NCBI RefSeq assembly: GCF_019039055.1
Contig: NZ_JAHOPB010000002.1
Span: 806,001-870,000 of the forward strand
Length of the DNA: 64,000 nt
Source: Reyranella humidisoli
Lineage (GTDB): Bacteria > Pseudomonadota > Alphaproteobacteria > Reyranellales > Reyranellaceae
Direction: 5' to 3'
Below are positions 1-8,408 of this stretch, piece after piece (position 1 is the stretch's first letter; every line of letters starts with the position of its first letter). The position numbers and the translations under genes were made by a program. The notes under the pieces were generated by a model. It was not told where the DNA came from, made no database searches, and was given only the letters and a program-made list of their open reading frames with translations.

Positions 1-1
1 C

Positions 2-331
2 AAGGCCAAGGAATTCCTGTTCACCGCCGACTGGATCAAGGCGGCCGAGGCGCATCGCCTGGGCATGGTGAACCACGTCGTGCCGCGCGCCGAACTCGAC
101 TCCTTCGGCCTCGCCATGGCCGAACGTATCGCCCAGAAGCCGCTGTTCGCGCTGAAGCTCGTGAAGCAGGCCATCAACGCCGCCCAGGACGCACAGGGCC
201 GGGTCGGCGCCATGCAGACCTCATTCGCGCTTCATCACCTGGCTCACGCACACAACATGCTGGCGCACGGCAAGCTGGTCGATCCCACCGGCCTGATGCC
301 GGCGATCAAGAAGCACGAGAAGGCGAGTTAG
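2..331 (+). CDS. enoyl-CoA hydratase/isomerase family protein, C-terminal part
   Basis: The reading frame is already open at the window edge, so the N-terminus lies outside. The visible 109 residues match the C-terminal helical part of the crotonase family: a stretch like the usual 'selllTG..isA.eAl.lGlVn.Vvp' element appears as FLFTADWIKAAEA...GMVNHVVP. An amphipathic region with LVKQAIN follows, typical of the trimerisation helices. The catalytic oxyanion-hole region is not in the window. A role in fatty-acid or aromatic acyl-CoA hydration is inferred from the family only; the substrate cannot be told. The neighbour downstream is on the opposite strand. Confidence 0.85.
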   Translation, partial: KAKEFLFTADWIKAAEAHRLGMVNHVVPRAELDSFGLAMAERIAQKPLFALKLVKQAINAAQDAQGRVGAMQTSFALHHLAHAHNMLAHGKLVDPTGLMPAIKKHEKAS

Positions 332-394
332 CACGCACCGGCACGTCGTTACCCGGCGAGCATGCCGCGGAACTCCGGTGCCTTCACGCCCGAT

Positions 395-1381
395 TCAGGC
401 GAGGCTCGGATCGACCACCAGAATGGTCTTGCCTGCTCCATCACCGGACAGCGCATACCCAAGTGCTTCGCGGTATTTGCCGAATGGGAAGGTTCTTCCG
501 ACCGGCACGTTGAGATCGCCCTTCGAGACCCAGGACAGCAGTTCGTCGAGTTCGCGGGCGGCGGCTCCGGTCTCGAACACCGCGCCGAACTGGCGATAGT
601 CCACGCCGACGAGAGCTGCTCCTTTGAGGAGCGGCAAATTCACCGGCAAGGCCGGTATGTCGCCGCCGGCAAAGCCTACGACGAGATAGCGACCACCCCA
701 TCCAAGCGACCGGAATGCCGGCTGCAGCAGCGGTCCGCTGACCGGATCGAAGACGACGTCGATGCCGTTGGGGGCTACCGCTTTCAGCCTGTCGCGCCAT
801 CCGTCGACGTCCCGGTCGAGGGTGACCCCCGCGCCTGCCTCCGCAACGACGGCGCGCTTCTGCTCGGTCGAGGCGACTCCGATCACATTCGCGCCAAGCA
901 ACCGACCGACCTGGACTGCAGCCAATCCGACTCCACCGGCGGCCCCGATCACCAGCAGGGTCTCTCCGGCTTTGAGTGCAGCGCGGTCGCGAAGGCCGTG
1001 CAGGGCCGTGCCGTAGTTGACGCGAAAGCCGGCGGCCTGGTTCAGCCTCATCCGGTCCGGTATGCGGCTTACCGCCCGTTCGGAGGCAATCGCGTACTCC
1101 GCAAAGCCGCCGCGTACCTGCGCCAGGACACGCTCTCCTATCGCGTATCCCGTGACCCCTGGCCCCAGCGCATCGACCAGGCCCCCGATCTCGGCACCGG
1201 GCACGTGAGGCAAGAGTGGCTTGACCTGATAGCGGCCGAGCGCAACCAGAGCGTCCACGAACCCGACTCCGCAAGCAGCGACCTTGATACGAACCTCTCC
1301 CGTGCCTGGCTGGGGCGCTGGCAGGTCGACCAGGGCATAGTTGTCGATGGAGCTGAGATCAGCCGTCTGTATGGCCTTCAT
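395..1381 (-). CDS. zinc-independent quinone oxidoreductase-like protein (MDR superfamily)
   Basis: This 328-residue protein has the layout of medium-chain dehydrogenase/reductases of the NADPH:quinone oxidoreductase type. It has an N-terminal GroES-like catalytic domain (about residues 1-120, with HVPGAEIGGLV at 59-70) and a Rossmann domain with the dinucleotide motif VIGAAGGVG at 144-152. No cluster of structural-zinc cysteines is seen, as expected for the quinone reductase branch. The start at MKAIQTADLS is chosen because this is the family's usual N-terminus; the frame stays open 50 codons further upstream without family resemblance. It lies just downstream of an alpha/beta hydrolase gene on the same strand (19 bases apart), so co-transcription is likely. 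The substrate is unknown. Confidence 0.88.
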   Translation of the reverse strand: MKAIQTADLSSIDNYALVDLPAPQPGTGEVRIKVAACGVGFVDALVALGRYQVKPLLPHVPGAEIGGLVDALGPGVTGYAIGERVLAQVRGGFAEYAIASERAVSRIPDRMRLNQAAGFRVNYGTALHGLRDRAALKAGETLLVIGAAGGVGLAAVQVGRLLGANVIGVASTEQKRAVVAEAGAGVTLDRDVDGWRDRLKAVAPNGIDVVFDPVSGPLLQPAFRSLGWGGRYLVVGFAGGDIPALPVNLPLLKGAALVGVDYRQFGAVFETGAAARELDELLSWVSKGDLNVPVGRTFPFGKYREALGYALSGDGAGKTILVVDPSLA

Positions 1382-1400
1382 TGGGACGAACCTTCGCTTC

Positions 1401-2288
1401 TTACACGCGGTAGCCGATCCGCTCGAAGAACTGCGCAATCTCTCGTGCGGCGAGATCGGGCTGCTCATAGTGAACGAAGTGGCCGGCATCCTCCGCGATG
1501 CCAGCCTCCACGTCCTTGAAGTACTCCCCAACGACGTCGATCCACGAGGACTTCAGGACGGGGTCGTGGCGGCCCCACAGGACTCGCGTGGGCTGGGTGA
1601 TCATCGGCGGCTTGGGCGCAGTTCCCGCCATGACGGCAAGCCGGCCGGCGTTTTGCGAGATGTACCAGTTGAAGCCGCCCTGGAGGTTGCCAGGCCGCAT
1701 GAAGTTGTCGACCCAGCGCTCCAGCACGCCGTCGAACGCGTCCTTGCGATGGCACCAGTGGGTCAGGAAATGCCGGAAATAGGCGCGGCAGCTGTCGCGC
1801 GAGGCGCCGACGATGCCGGGTGCGAAGGGCATTTGATGGAAAGTCTGGTACCAGATCTCGTTGATCTGCTCGGGCTCTCGCCAGCGCGCGCCGACGCCAT
1901 GGGTGCCGCAGTTGAAGAAGAACAGCCCGGCCACGCGGTCGGGATGGCGGATCGCCAGCCGCTGCATCACGTAGGCCCCGACATCGTGACCGACGAAGCC
2001 GGCCTTCGCGATCCCGAGTCGGTCGAGCAGTGCCACGATATCGTCGGCCAGCACGTCGGGCCCGGCCTGGTCGGAGGGTCCAGACGTCGGATTGCCGCTT
2101 TCGCCGAAGCCACGGAAATCGGGCGCGATAAGGCGGAAGCGATCACCCAGCCGCTCGAACATCGGCTCCCAGGTCGCCCAGAATTCCGGCCAGCCGTGCA
2201 GCAGGAACAGAGGTGCGCCGCTGCCGGCCTCGGCCACGTGGGTCGGGAAACCCCGCGTTTCGACGAAAGAGTGCCTGACGATCGACAT
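1401..2288 (-). CDS. alpha/beta hydrolase, epoxide hydrolase-like
   Basis: This 295-residue alpha/beta hydrolase belongs to the epoxide hydrolase/haloalkane dehalogenase group. The oxyanion-hole motif HGWPEFW is at residues 31-37. The nucleophile elbow GHDVG at 100-104 has Asp102 as the probable nucleophile, and the catalytic histidine is near residue 270 (AGHFVHYEQP). An Asp nucleophile rather than Ser points to ester-intermediate hydrolysis of epoxides or haloalkanes. It is followed on the same strand by a quinone oxidoreductase-like gene and preceded, 13 bases away, by a ThDP-enzyme gene, so the three probably form an operon for small-molecule breakdown. The substrate is not evident. Confidence 0.9.
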   Translation of the reverse strand: MSIVRHSFVETRGFPTHVAEAGSGAPLFLLHGWPEFWATWEPMFERLGDRFRLIAPDFRGFGESGNPTSGPSDQAGPDVLADDIVALLDRLGIAKAGFVGHDVGAYVMQRLAIRHPDRVAGLFFFNCGTHGVGARWREPEQINEIWYQTFHQMPFAPGIVGASRDSCRAYFRHFLTHWCHRKDAFDGVLERWVDNFMRPGNLQGGFNWYISQNAGRLAVMAGTAPKPPMITQPTRVLWGRHDPVLKSSWIDVVGEYFKDVEAGIAEDAGHFVHYEQPDLAAREIAQFFERIGYRV

Positions 2289-2301
2289 CGCGCGACTGCT
2301 G

Positions 2302-3975
2302 CTATCCTTTCTTGACCATCGCCTCGATCAGCGTCGGCCCATCGGTCCGGGCCAGCGCCCGGTCGAGCGCGGCGTCGAAGCCTTCCGCTGTGTCGACCCG
2401 CTCTGATGGCAGGCCGAAGCCCTCGGCGATCTTCGCGATGTTCATCGGCGGATCGTTGAAGTCCATGCCGATCGGGGTGTCGTTGCCGTGGAACAGCTTC
2501 AGGCGGTTCTTGAGGATCTGGTAGCCCTCGTTGTTGGTGATCAGGAAGATCACCGGCAGCTTCTGGTTGGCCGCACTCCACAGCGCGGTGATCGAGTACA
2601 TGGCGCTGCCGTCGCCGATCACGGCCACCACGCGGCGCTTCGGCTCGGCGATCTGCACGCCGACGGCCGCGGCGATGCCCCAGCCGATGCCGCCGCTGAC
2701 ATTGCCGAAGAAGCTGTTCCTGTCGCGGAAGGGGAAATAGCTCGGCAGAGTCGCGGTGCTGGTGAGCCCTTCCTCGACGACGATGGCGTCCTTGGGCAGC
2801 TTGTCGCTGAGGCGCATCATCACCCATTCGGCCGGCAGCGGGCTGGTCGTAGGCGTCGCGACCTTGGCCGCCTTTTGGGCGCGCTGGGCGCTCCAGTTGC
2901 GTGTGGAAATCTCCGCCAGCGAGGCCTTGGCCTGTTCGGCGAGCTTGGCGCCGCCCAGCTTCTTCAGAAGCGGGATCAGGGCCTTGAGCGTCTCCTTCAC
3001 GTCGGCGCGCAGCGCGATCTCGGCCGGGAAGTTCTTGCCCATCTCCCAGTCGCGCAGGCCGATCATCGCCACCTTCGTCGTCTCGGGCAGCGGCTCGGTC
3101 TCGCTCCACACCGACATCTTGAGCACGTCGGAGCCGACGCAGAGCATCAGGTCGTAGTCGGAGAGGACACGGCGCACGTATTTCTGGTCGCGGTTCAGCG
3201 CGCCGAGATAGGCGGGATGCTCCGAGGGGAAATGCGCGCCCCAGGCCACGGTCTGCTGCAGCACCGGCGCGCCCAGCGTCTCGGCGAGTTCGGCCGCCTC
3301 GGCGAAGGCGTCGGACGTCGCGATCTCGTGGCCGGCCAGGATGACGGGCTTCCTCGCCGACAGCAGGCGCCTGGCGAGCTGCTCCAGGGCGGCATCGCTG
3401 GGGCGCACCGCCGTGTCGACGCGGGTCACGTCGCCCATGTCGATGGCGGCTTCGTTGTTCAGGATGTCGCCTGGCAGCGAGATGAACACCGGTCCGGTCG
3501 GCGCCGTCATCGCCACCTTCGCGGCGCGGCGCAGGATGCGGGGCAGGTCCTCGATGCGGCTGACCTCGGTGGCCCATTTCACGACCGGCTGCGCGATCGG
3601 CACCAGCGGCGCGTAGAGGAGAGGCTCGGTCAGGCCGTGGCCCTGCTCCTGCTGGCCGGCGGTCACGATCATCGGCGTGCCCGACATCATCGAGGTGTAG
3701 ATCGAGCCGATGGCATTGCCGAGGCCGGGCGCCACATGGACGTTGCAGGACACCAGTTTGCCGGAGGCGCGGGCGTAACCGTCGGCCATGGCGATCACGA
3801 CGGCTTCCTGGAGAGCCAGCACGTAGCCCATCTCCGGCGCCGACGAGAGCGCATGCATGATCGGCAGCTCGGTCGTGCCGGGATTGCCGAACATCTTGGT
3901 GACGCCTTCGTCCTTCAGCACGCGCAGGAAGGCATCGCGGCCGGTGATGGTGTTGGGGACGTTTGCGTCGGGCAT
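2302..3975 (-). CDS. thiamine diphosphate-dependent enzyme, benzoylformate decarboxylase/acetolactate synthase-like
   Basis: This 557-residue protein has the three-domain ThDP fold. The N-terminal PYR domain carries the cofactor-activating Glu in the FGNPGTTELP motif (about residues 28-37). A middle domain follows, then a C-terminal PP domain with the GDGSAMYS metal/diphosphate motif and a downstream TNNEGY segment. The FGNPG..E signature and the GDGSA.YS...LW.AA pattern resemble benzoylformate decarboxylase more than true acetolactate synthase, so decarboxylation of a 2-keto acid is the likely reaction. The start at 3975 has a strong ribosome site (GGAGGA) just upstream. It is probably the first gene of an operon with the hydrolase and the quinone oxidoreductase. 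It is divergent from the kinase gene at 4076. Confidence 0.85.
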   Translation of the reverse strand: MPDANVPNTITGRDAFLRVLKDEGVTKMFGNPGTTELPIMHALSSAPEMGYVLALQEAVVIAMADGYARASGKLVSCNVHVAPGLGNAIGSIYTSMMSGTPMIVTAGQQEQGHGLTEPLLYAPLVPIAQPVVKWATEVSRIEDLPRILRRAAKVAMTAPTGPVFISLPGDILNNEAAIDMGDVTRVDTAVRPSDAALEQLARRLLSARKPVILAGHEIATSDAFAEAAELAETLGAPVLQQTVAWGAHFPSEHPAYLGALNRDQKYVRRVLSDYDLMLCVGSDVLKMSVWSETEPLPETTKVAMIGLRDWEMGKNFPAEIALRADVKETLKALIPLLKKLGGAKLAEQAKASLAEISTRNWSAQRAQKAAKVATPTTSPLPAEWVMMRLSDKLPKDAIVVEEGLTSTATLPSYFPFRDRNSFFGNVSGGIGWGIAAAVGVQIAEPKRRVVAVIGDGSAMYSITALWSAANQKLPVIFLITNNEGYQILKNRLKLFHGNDTPIGMDFNDPPMNIAKIAEGFGLPSERVDTAEGFDAALDRALARTDGPTLIEAMVKKG

Positions 3976-4075
3976 TTGCTTCCTCCGTTGGGCGGGCGAG
4001 GGTAGCGCGCCACCGTTCCTCGTGAAATGATCGAGTGCATGACGGTTGGAAGACCACGCGCGATGCGAAAAGCCC

Positions 4076-4936
4076 GTGACTGACCTCGAACACAGGATCG
4101 CGGCGCTGGCGTGTTGGCGCGGCCCGGTGACCATGGAGCCGCTGACGGGCGGGCTGACCAACCTGTCCTTTGTCGTCGAGGATGCCGGCGAGAAGTTCGT
4201 CGTGCGTTGTGGCGACGACATTCCAGTCCATCACGTCTTCCGTGATCGCGAGCGAGCGGCCTCCGTGGCCGCGCATGCCGCCGGCCTCTCGCCCGAAGTC
4301 GTCCACACCGAGCCTGGTCTCCTCGTGATGCGCTTCGTCGACGGCCGGACCTTCACCGAAGCGGATCTGCGCGCGAACATCCAGCATCTCGCGCCGCTGC
4401 TGCGGAAGTGCCACCGCGAGGTCGGCCAGCATCTCGCGGGGCCGCCGAGTTTCTTTTCTGTGTTCCACGTGATCCGCGACTACGGCCGCACGATCGCGGC
4501 GGCGGGCAGCCCGTTCGCGGCCGGCGTGCCGCGCTACCTCGAGGCGAACCGGGCGCTGGAAGCGGCGCAGGTGCCGATGCCGATCATCTTCGGCCATCAC
4601 GATCTGCTGCCGGGCAACGTCATGGACGACGGAAAGCGTCTCTGGCTGATCGACTGGGAGTATGGCGGCTTCGGCACGGCCATGTTCGACCTGGCCAATC
4701 TCTCGGCGAACGGCGCCTTCGGCGAGGTCGAGGATACGGCGCTTCTGGATGCCTATTTCGAGGGCAATGTATCGGCCGATCTGCGGCGGTCCTTCCAGGC
4801 GATGAAGGCCGCAAGCGCCTTGCGCGAGGCCATGTGGGCCATGGTCTCCGATGCTCACCTGCAAATCCCGGGCGCCGACTACAAGGCGCATGCAAGGGAT
4901 TATCTCGGCCGCTTCGAGGAACTGATGGCCCATTGA
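4076..4936 (+). CDS. choline/aminoglycoside-type phosphotransferase family protein
   Basis: This is a protein of about 286 residues of the APH/choline kinase fold. It shows the catalytic-loop motif FGHHDLLPGNV (HxDxxxxN pattern) and the metal-binding LIDWEYGGFG, with the Asp of IDW equivalent to the DFG Asp. An N-terminal lobe with GGLTNLSF resembles the nucleotide loop of choline kinases. The start is uncertain: a TTG at 4046 is in frame, but the GTG at 4076 (VTDLEHRI) fits better as an N-terminus. It phosphorylates a small molecule; choline or ethanolamine is possible but not shown. It is divergent from the ThDP enzyme and 41 bases ahead of a solute-binding protein on the same strand. Confidence 0.8.
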   Translation: MTDLEHRIAALACWRGPVTMEPLTGGLTNLSFVVEDAGEKFVVRCGDDIPVHHVFRDRERAASVAAHAAGLSPEVVHTEPGLLVMRFVDGRTFTEADLRANIQHLAPLLRKCHREVGQHLAGPPSFFSVFHVIRDYGRTIAAAGSPFAAGVPRYLEANRALEAAQVPMPIIFGHHDLLPGNVMDDGKRLWLIDWEYGGFGTAMFDLANLSANGAFGEVEDTALLDAYFEGNVSADLRRSFQAMKAASALREAMWAMVSDAHLQIPGADYKAHARDYLGRFEELMAH

Positions 4937-4977
4937 TTGCATGTCGCGCCTGGGGACCAGACCTCAGGAGCACTTGC

Positions 4978-6588
4978 ATGAGCCTTCGCCGATTCAGCCT
5001 TGCCGTTGCGATCGCAGCAGCGTCAGTCGTCCCGCTTTCGGCCGTGCAGGCCCAGGAGAAGACGCTTCGCATCGCCATGACGGCGTCGGACATCCCGACG
5101 ACCACGGGCATGCCGAACAACGGCTTCGAGGGCATGCGCTTCCTCGGCTTCCCGATCTTCGAGGGAATGATCCTGTTCGACCTGTCCAAGTCGGACCAGC
5201 TCGCCACGCTGCGGCCCGGGCTCGCCGAGAGCTGGAAGCAGGCGCCGGACGACAAGAAGACCTGGATATTCAACCTTCGGAAAGGCGTGAAATTCCATGA
5301 TGGCACGGACTTCAACGCCGATGCGGTGATCTGGAACCTCGAGCGCATCTTCAACAAGGACAGTGCCCAGTTCGAGGCGAATTCCGCGGGGATCATGCGT
5401 TCGCGCGTGCCGATCCTCGCCGGCTACAAGAAGATCGACGACAATACCGTGGCGCTCACCACCACGGTCGTCGCTTCGTATTTCCCGTGGATGGTGCCCT
5501 ACATCCTGACCGCTTCGCCCACACAATGGGAGAAGGCCGGCAAGGACTGGAACAAGGTGGCTGCCGCCGGCGGCGCGGGCACCGGCCCCTTCAAGATCAC
5601 CAAGGTCGTTCCGCGCCAGTCGGTGTCGCTCGGCCGCAACGACGGGTATTGGGACCCGTCGAAGAAGGCCAAGGTCGACGCGGTTCTTCTTTTGCCGATC
5701 CCCGAGGCCAATACGCGTCTCGCCGCGCTGCGCTCGGGCCGTGTCGACTGGATCGAGGTGCCGCCGCCGGACGGCATCCCGTCGCTGAAGCAGGCGGGCT
5801 ATGTGATCTCCACCAATTCCTACCCGCACGTCTGGCCGTGGTTCTACAACATGGCCGCCAAGAACAGCCCGCTGGCCGACGTCCGCGTGCGCCAGGGGCT
5901 CAACTACTGCATCGATCGCGGCGCAATCGTCTCGATGCTGAACGGCACAGCCGAGCCGTCGGTCGGCTGGCTGAAGCCCACCGACGCCGCGTTCGGCAAT
6001 CCCGAGCACCGCTACACGTTCGATCCGGCGAAGGGCAAGAAGCTGCTGGCCGAGGCCGGCTTCACGCCGCAGAAGCCGCTCTCCTTCAAGGTCATGATCT
6101 CGACCTCGGGTTCGGGCCAGATGCTGCCGCTGCCGATGAACGAAGCGCTGCAGGAGAACCTGAAGCAGGCCTGCGGCGTCGACGTCCAGGTCGATGCCGT
6201 CGAGTGGCAGGTGCTGCTGAACGCCAGCCGCGCCACGCCCGACGCGCCGTCGCTGAACGGTGCGATGGCCTTGAATGTCAGCTCGCCGTCGAGCGACGTC
6301 GGCATGATGTATCGCTACTTCGCCGCGGCCAACTTCTCGCCCAACGGCTCGAACTTCGAGCAGTGGAAGGACGACAAGTTCGAGACGGCGCTCGCTACGT
6401 TGGCGGAAGCCACGGACGACGCGGTCATCCTGGAGAACTTCAAGAAGGCCCACGAACGGCTGGTCGACAACCCGCCGTGGCTCTACATCGTCCACGACCT
6501 CAACCCGCGTGCCTTCAGCAAGAACGTGCAGGGCTTCACGCCGGCCCAGTCCTGGTTCGTCGACCTGACGAACGTGAGCCTGAAGTAG
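4978..6588 (+). CDS. ABC transporter substrate-binding protein, family 5 (peptide/nickel type)
   Basis: This 536-residue periplasmic binding protein has a clear Sec signal peptide (MSLRRFSLAVAIAAAS...VQAQ, cleaved after about residue 23). The family-5 solute-binding domain follows, with markers such as LRPGLAESWKQ, WIFNLRKGVKFHDG and LAEAGF. A ribosome site (CAGGAG) precedes the ATG. No permease or ATPase genes follow, so the protein is an orphan receptor here; the partner transporter must be elsewhere. The ligand (oligopeptide, dipeptide, opine or other) cannot be read from the sequence. It is followed by a strong hairpin terminator shared with the convergent gene on the other strand. Confidence 0.9.
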   Translation: MSLRRFSLAVAIAAASVVPLSAVQAQEKTLRIAMTASDIPTTTGMPNNGFEGMRFLGFPIFEGMILFDLSKSDQLATLRPGLAESWKQAPDDKKTWIFNLRKGVKFHDGTDFNADAVIWNLERIFNKDSAQFEANSAGIMRSRVPILAGYKKIDDNTVALTTTVVASYFPWMVPYILTASPTQWEKAGKDWNKVAAAGGAGTGPFKITKVVPRQSVSLGRNDGYWDPSKKAKVDAVLLLPIPEANTRLAALRSGRVDWIEVPPPDGIPSLKQAGYVISTNSYPHVWPWFYNMAAKNSPLADVRVRQGLNYCIDRGAIVSMLNGTAEPSVGWLKPTDAAFGNPEHRYTFDPAKGKKLLAEAGFTPQKPLSFKVMISTSGSGQMLPLPMNEALQENLKQACGVDVQVDAVEWQVLLNASRATPDAPSLNGAMALNVSSPSSDVGMMYRYFAAANFSPNGSNFEQWKDDKFETALATLAEATDDAVILENFKKAHERLVDNPPWLYIVHDLNPRAFSKNVQGFTPAQSWFVDLTNVSLK

Positions 6589-6596
6589 GCGACGGC

Positions 6597-6640
6597 CCCG
6601 CGTGGTCACGGCAATTCTGGTGCCGTGCCACGCGGGTCGA
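6597..6640. terminator. bidirectional hairpin terminator between convergent genes
   Basis: A left arm CCCGCGTGG-T-CACGGCA (6597-6613) pairs with TGCCGTGCCACGCGGG (6621-6636), leaving one bulged T and a seven-base loop. It sits in the 56-base gap between the stop of the solute-binding protein gene and the stop of the convergent small gene, the usual place for a shared terminator. Confidence 0.75.
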
Positions 6641-6644
6641 TTCT

Positions 6645-7055
6645 TCACTCGATCTCCAGGCCGACATCCTTCCCGATCTCCAGGGCGGCCGCGATGATGG
6701 TGTCCGGCTTGCCCGTCATGGCCGCCGCTGCGAAGGCCAGGACATCGACCAGCAGATCGATGAACTTCGCCGCGGTCTCGATCACCGCAATACGATCCTT
6801 CGCCTCGTCGATCAGTTCTGTCAGCTTCGCCTGTGAGATCTGCAGCCCGTCGACGATGCTTTTGACGGCCTGGGTCAGCAGCCCACTGGACAGGAGAGTG
6901 AGCTGCTGGATGTGAGAGATAGCTTCCTGTGCTTGATTCTCTGAGATCTTGCCGGCTTTGATCCCGGCAATTGTCGCGTCCATCGCCCGATCGGCGATCT
7001 CGGACAGGCGATCGGCAATCTCGATCACTTCGTTTTTGCTGCTAAGACCGTTCAT
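6645..7055 (-). CDS. hypothetical helical protein, partner of the upstream lipoprotein
   Basis: This 136-residue protein is of unrecognised family. The first 100 residues are a regular alternation of hydrophobic and charged residues typical of amphipathic helices (IADRLSEIADRAMDATIAGI). A hydrophobic stretch near residues 100-115 (LLVDVLAFAAAAMTG) could associate with a membrane. No signal peptide is seen. The gene begins 12 bases after the end of a lipoprotein gene on the same strand, so the two are almost certainly co-transcribed and may act together. No function is proposed. Confidence 0.6.
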   Translation of the reverse strand: MNGLSSKNEVIEIADRLSEIADRAMDATIAGIKAGKISENQAQEAISHIQQLTLLSSGLLTQAVKSIVDGLQISQAKLTELIDEAKDRIAVIETAAKFIDLLVDVLAFAAAAMTGKPDTIIAAALEIGKDVGLEIE

Positions 7056-7067
7056 GACATGCCTCCT

Positions 7068-7922
7068 CTATTTGAGTTCGTCGATCTGGCCTTTCGCGGC
7101 CCAGATATCCCGTGCGATCGCCTTGAGTGCAGCCGCGAATTCCCTGCTGCTGAGGTTGTTCACGTTCCGCCGCAGTTCGGCATGGCCGTTGGCGATTTTC
7201 TCGAGAGCCTTGTCGAGTTCGCTAAGCCTGGCGGCGCGCGTGGTGAACTCGGCGGCTTTCTGCGAGAAATGATCGTCCGACAGGACTGCCAGAAGCTTGT
7301 CCCTGCTCGGACTCGCGCTCGAGTAGGTAGCCGAGATGAAGGGTCGATTGATGTTGTAGATGGCCTGGACTTCACGCCGCTCATTGGCGAGGTCCTTCTG
7401 GTACACCTCGACGATGCGTCGCATTCCCCCTGTCACAGCCTGGATCGACGGATCTGCCTCGGTGACGAGTTCGATGACGTACTGTTGCTGGATGCCGAGG
7501 AGCGCCCACTTGGCGACGAGCCTTCCGAGCGTTCCAGCGGCGTTGGCGGTGTCGGCGTCGAGCCCGAACGGGGGGAAGGCTACGATCGCCTTCTGGAGGC
7601 CTTCGGTCTGCTTATCGAGATTGAATGTCTGCGCGCCGGCGAGCTTGCCGAGCACCAGCATGTAGGCTTGGAGATTCTTGTGGACCGCAATCAGGTCGGG
7701 GACTGCCCGCTGCCGCTCGGGTGTCAGTATCTGGGCGGTCCTGCGACCCTTCTCGTCAAGGTAGACCTCGGCTCGGGTAAAGCGGCTGCCGAACTCTTTT
7801 GTCGCCTCGTCGTATCCCGGCACACTTGCCGACGCCTTGGCATAGTCCTGAACAGCCGCAAGATCGGCGCAGGCGCTCGTGAGGAGCAGCAAGGCCGCAA
7901 CCAATGCAAATCTTAGCTTCAT
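7068..7922 (-). CDS. putative outer-envelope lipoprotein of unknown function
   Basis: This 284-residue protein has a lipoprotein signal: MKLRFALVAALLLLTSAC, with the lipobox Cys at residue 18. The mature part is mostly helical with several charged heptad-like stretches (such as QKAAEFTTRAARLSELDKAL) and lacks a recognised catalytic motif. The start at 7922 is chosen for the signal peptide; the open frame continues 23 codons upstream. It is the first gene of a probable two-gene operon with the 136-residue helical protein. Confidence 0.75.
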   Translation of the reverse strand: MKLRFALVAALLLLTSACADLAAVQDYAKASASVPGYDEATKEFGSRFTRAEVYLDEKGRRTAQILTPERQRAVPDLIAVHKNLQAYMLVLGKLAGAQTFNLDKQTEGLQKAIVAFPPFGLDADTANAAGTLGRLVAKWALLGIQQQYVIELVTEADPSIQAVTGGMRRIVEVYQKDLANERREVQAIYNINRPFISATYSSASPSRDKLLAVLSDDHFSQKAAEFTTRAARLSELDKALEKIANGHAELRRNVNNLSSREFAAALKAIARDIWAAKGQIDELK

Positions 7923-8145
7923 GGCACCCTCGATTGCCCGGCCATCCAAATCGGCCGGATATCGAGGTTTAGTCAGCCGCCTGCTGTTCAATCTGTGAGA
8001 TTAAACACATTGCGTGATATTTCCGGGTAAAGCTCAAGGCTCGCGGTTCAGCGGCGCAGGCATGATGTTCCGCTCTTTGGCCTCGGTCAGTTGCTCGCAG
8101 ACCGTCCCCACCATCCAGGAGCTGGTGGAGAGGAACTCGCCGTCT
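7923..8145. other. intergenic stretch ahead of the lipoprotein gene and behind the purA operon
   Basis: This holds the promoter region of the lipoprotein gene (reverse strand) and the 3' flank of the small membrane gene at 8146. Short open frames here have no ribosome site or recognisable composition. I see no RNA gene or strong hairpin. Confidence 0.5.
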
Positions 8146-8406
8146 TCAGCGCGCGCAGATCTTCGGGATCTTGGACAGCATTTCCACGGAGCAGACCTCG
8201 GTCGGGAACAGGGCCCAGACCGCGGCGAGGATGATCGCGAGGAAGATGAACGGTCGCAGCACGCGCAGAACCACGGGCAGAAGAACCTGGAGCGCCCAGT
8301 AGGCCAGGAGCAGGCCGATGACCACCGCGAGCACGCGATACTGCATGCTCCAGCTGTCCCAGGTGCCGAGGTTGGCCCGCGTCAGGAGTTCGTTGATCTG
8401 TTCCAC
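8146..8406 (-). CDS. small membrane protein encoded directly after purA
   Basis: This 86-residue protein has a GTG start at 8406, only two bases after the purA stop codon, so translation is probably coupled to purA. The N-terminal 25 residues are polar, then two hydrophobic segments follow (about 27-45, AVVIGLLLAYWALQVLLPV, and 50-68, PFIFLAIILAAVWALFP). The tail contains two cysteines (EVCSVEMLSKIPKIC). No family is recognised. The position suggests only co-expression with purA, not a purine role. Confidence 0.6.
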   Translation of the reverse strand: MEQINELLTRANLGTWDSWSMQYRVLAVVIGLLLAYWALQVLLPVVLRVLRPFIFLAIILAAVWALFPTEVCSVEMLSKIPKICAR

Positions 8407-8408
8407 GA

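Noticed and set aside
1967-4942. A 991-codon reverse-strand open frame
   Set aside because: It is a shadow frame over the hydrolase, ThDP enzyme and kinase genes, with an Arg/Ala/Pro-rich composition typical of out-of-frame reading in GC-rich DNA.
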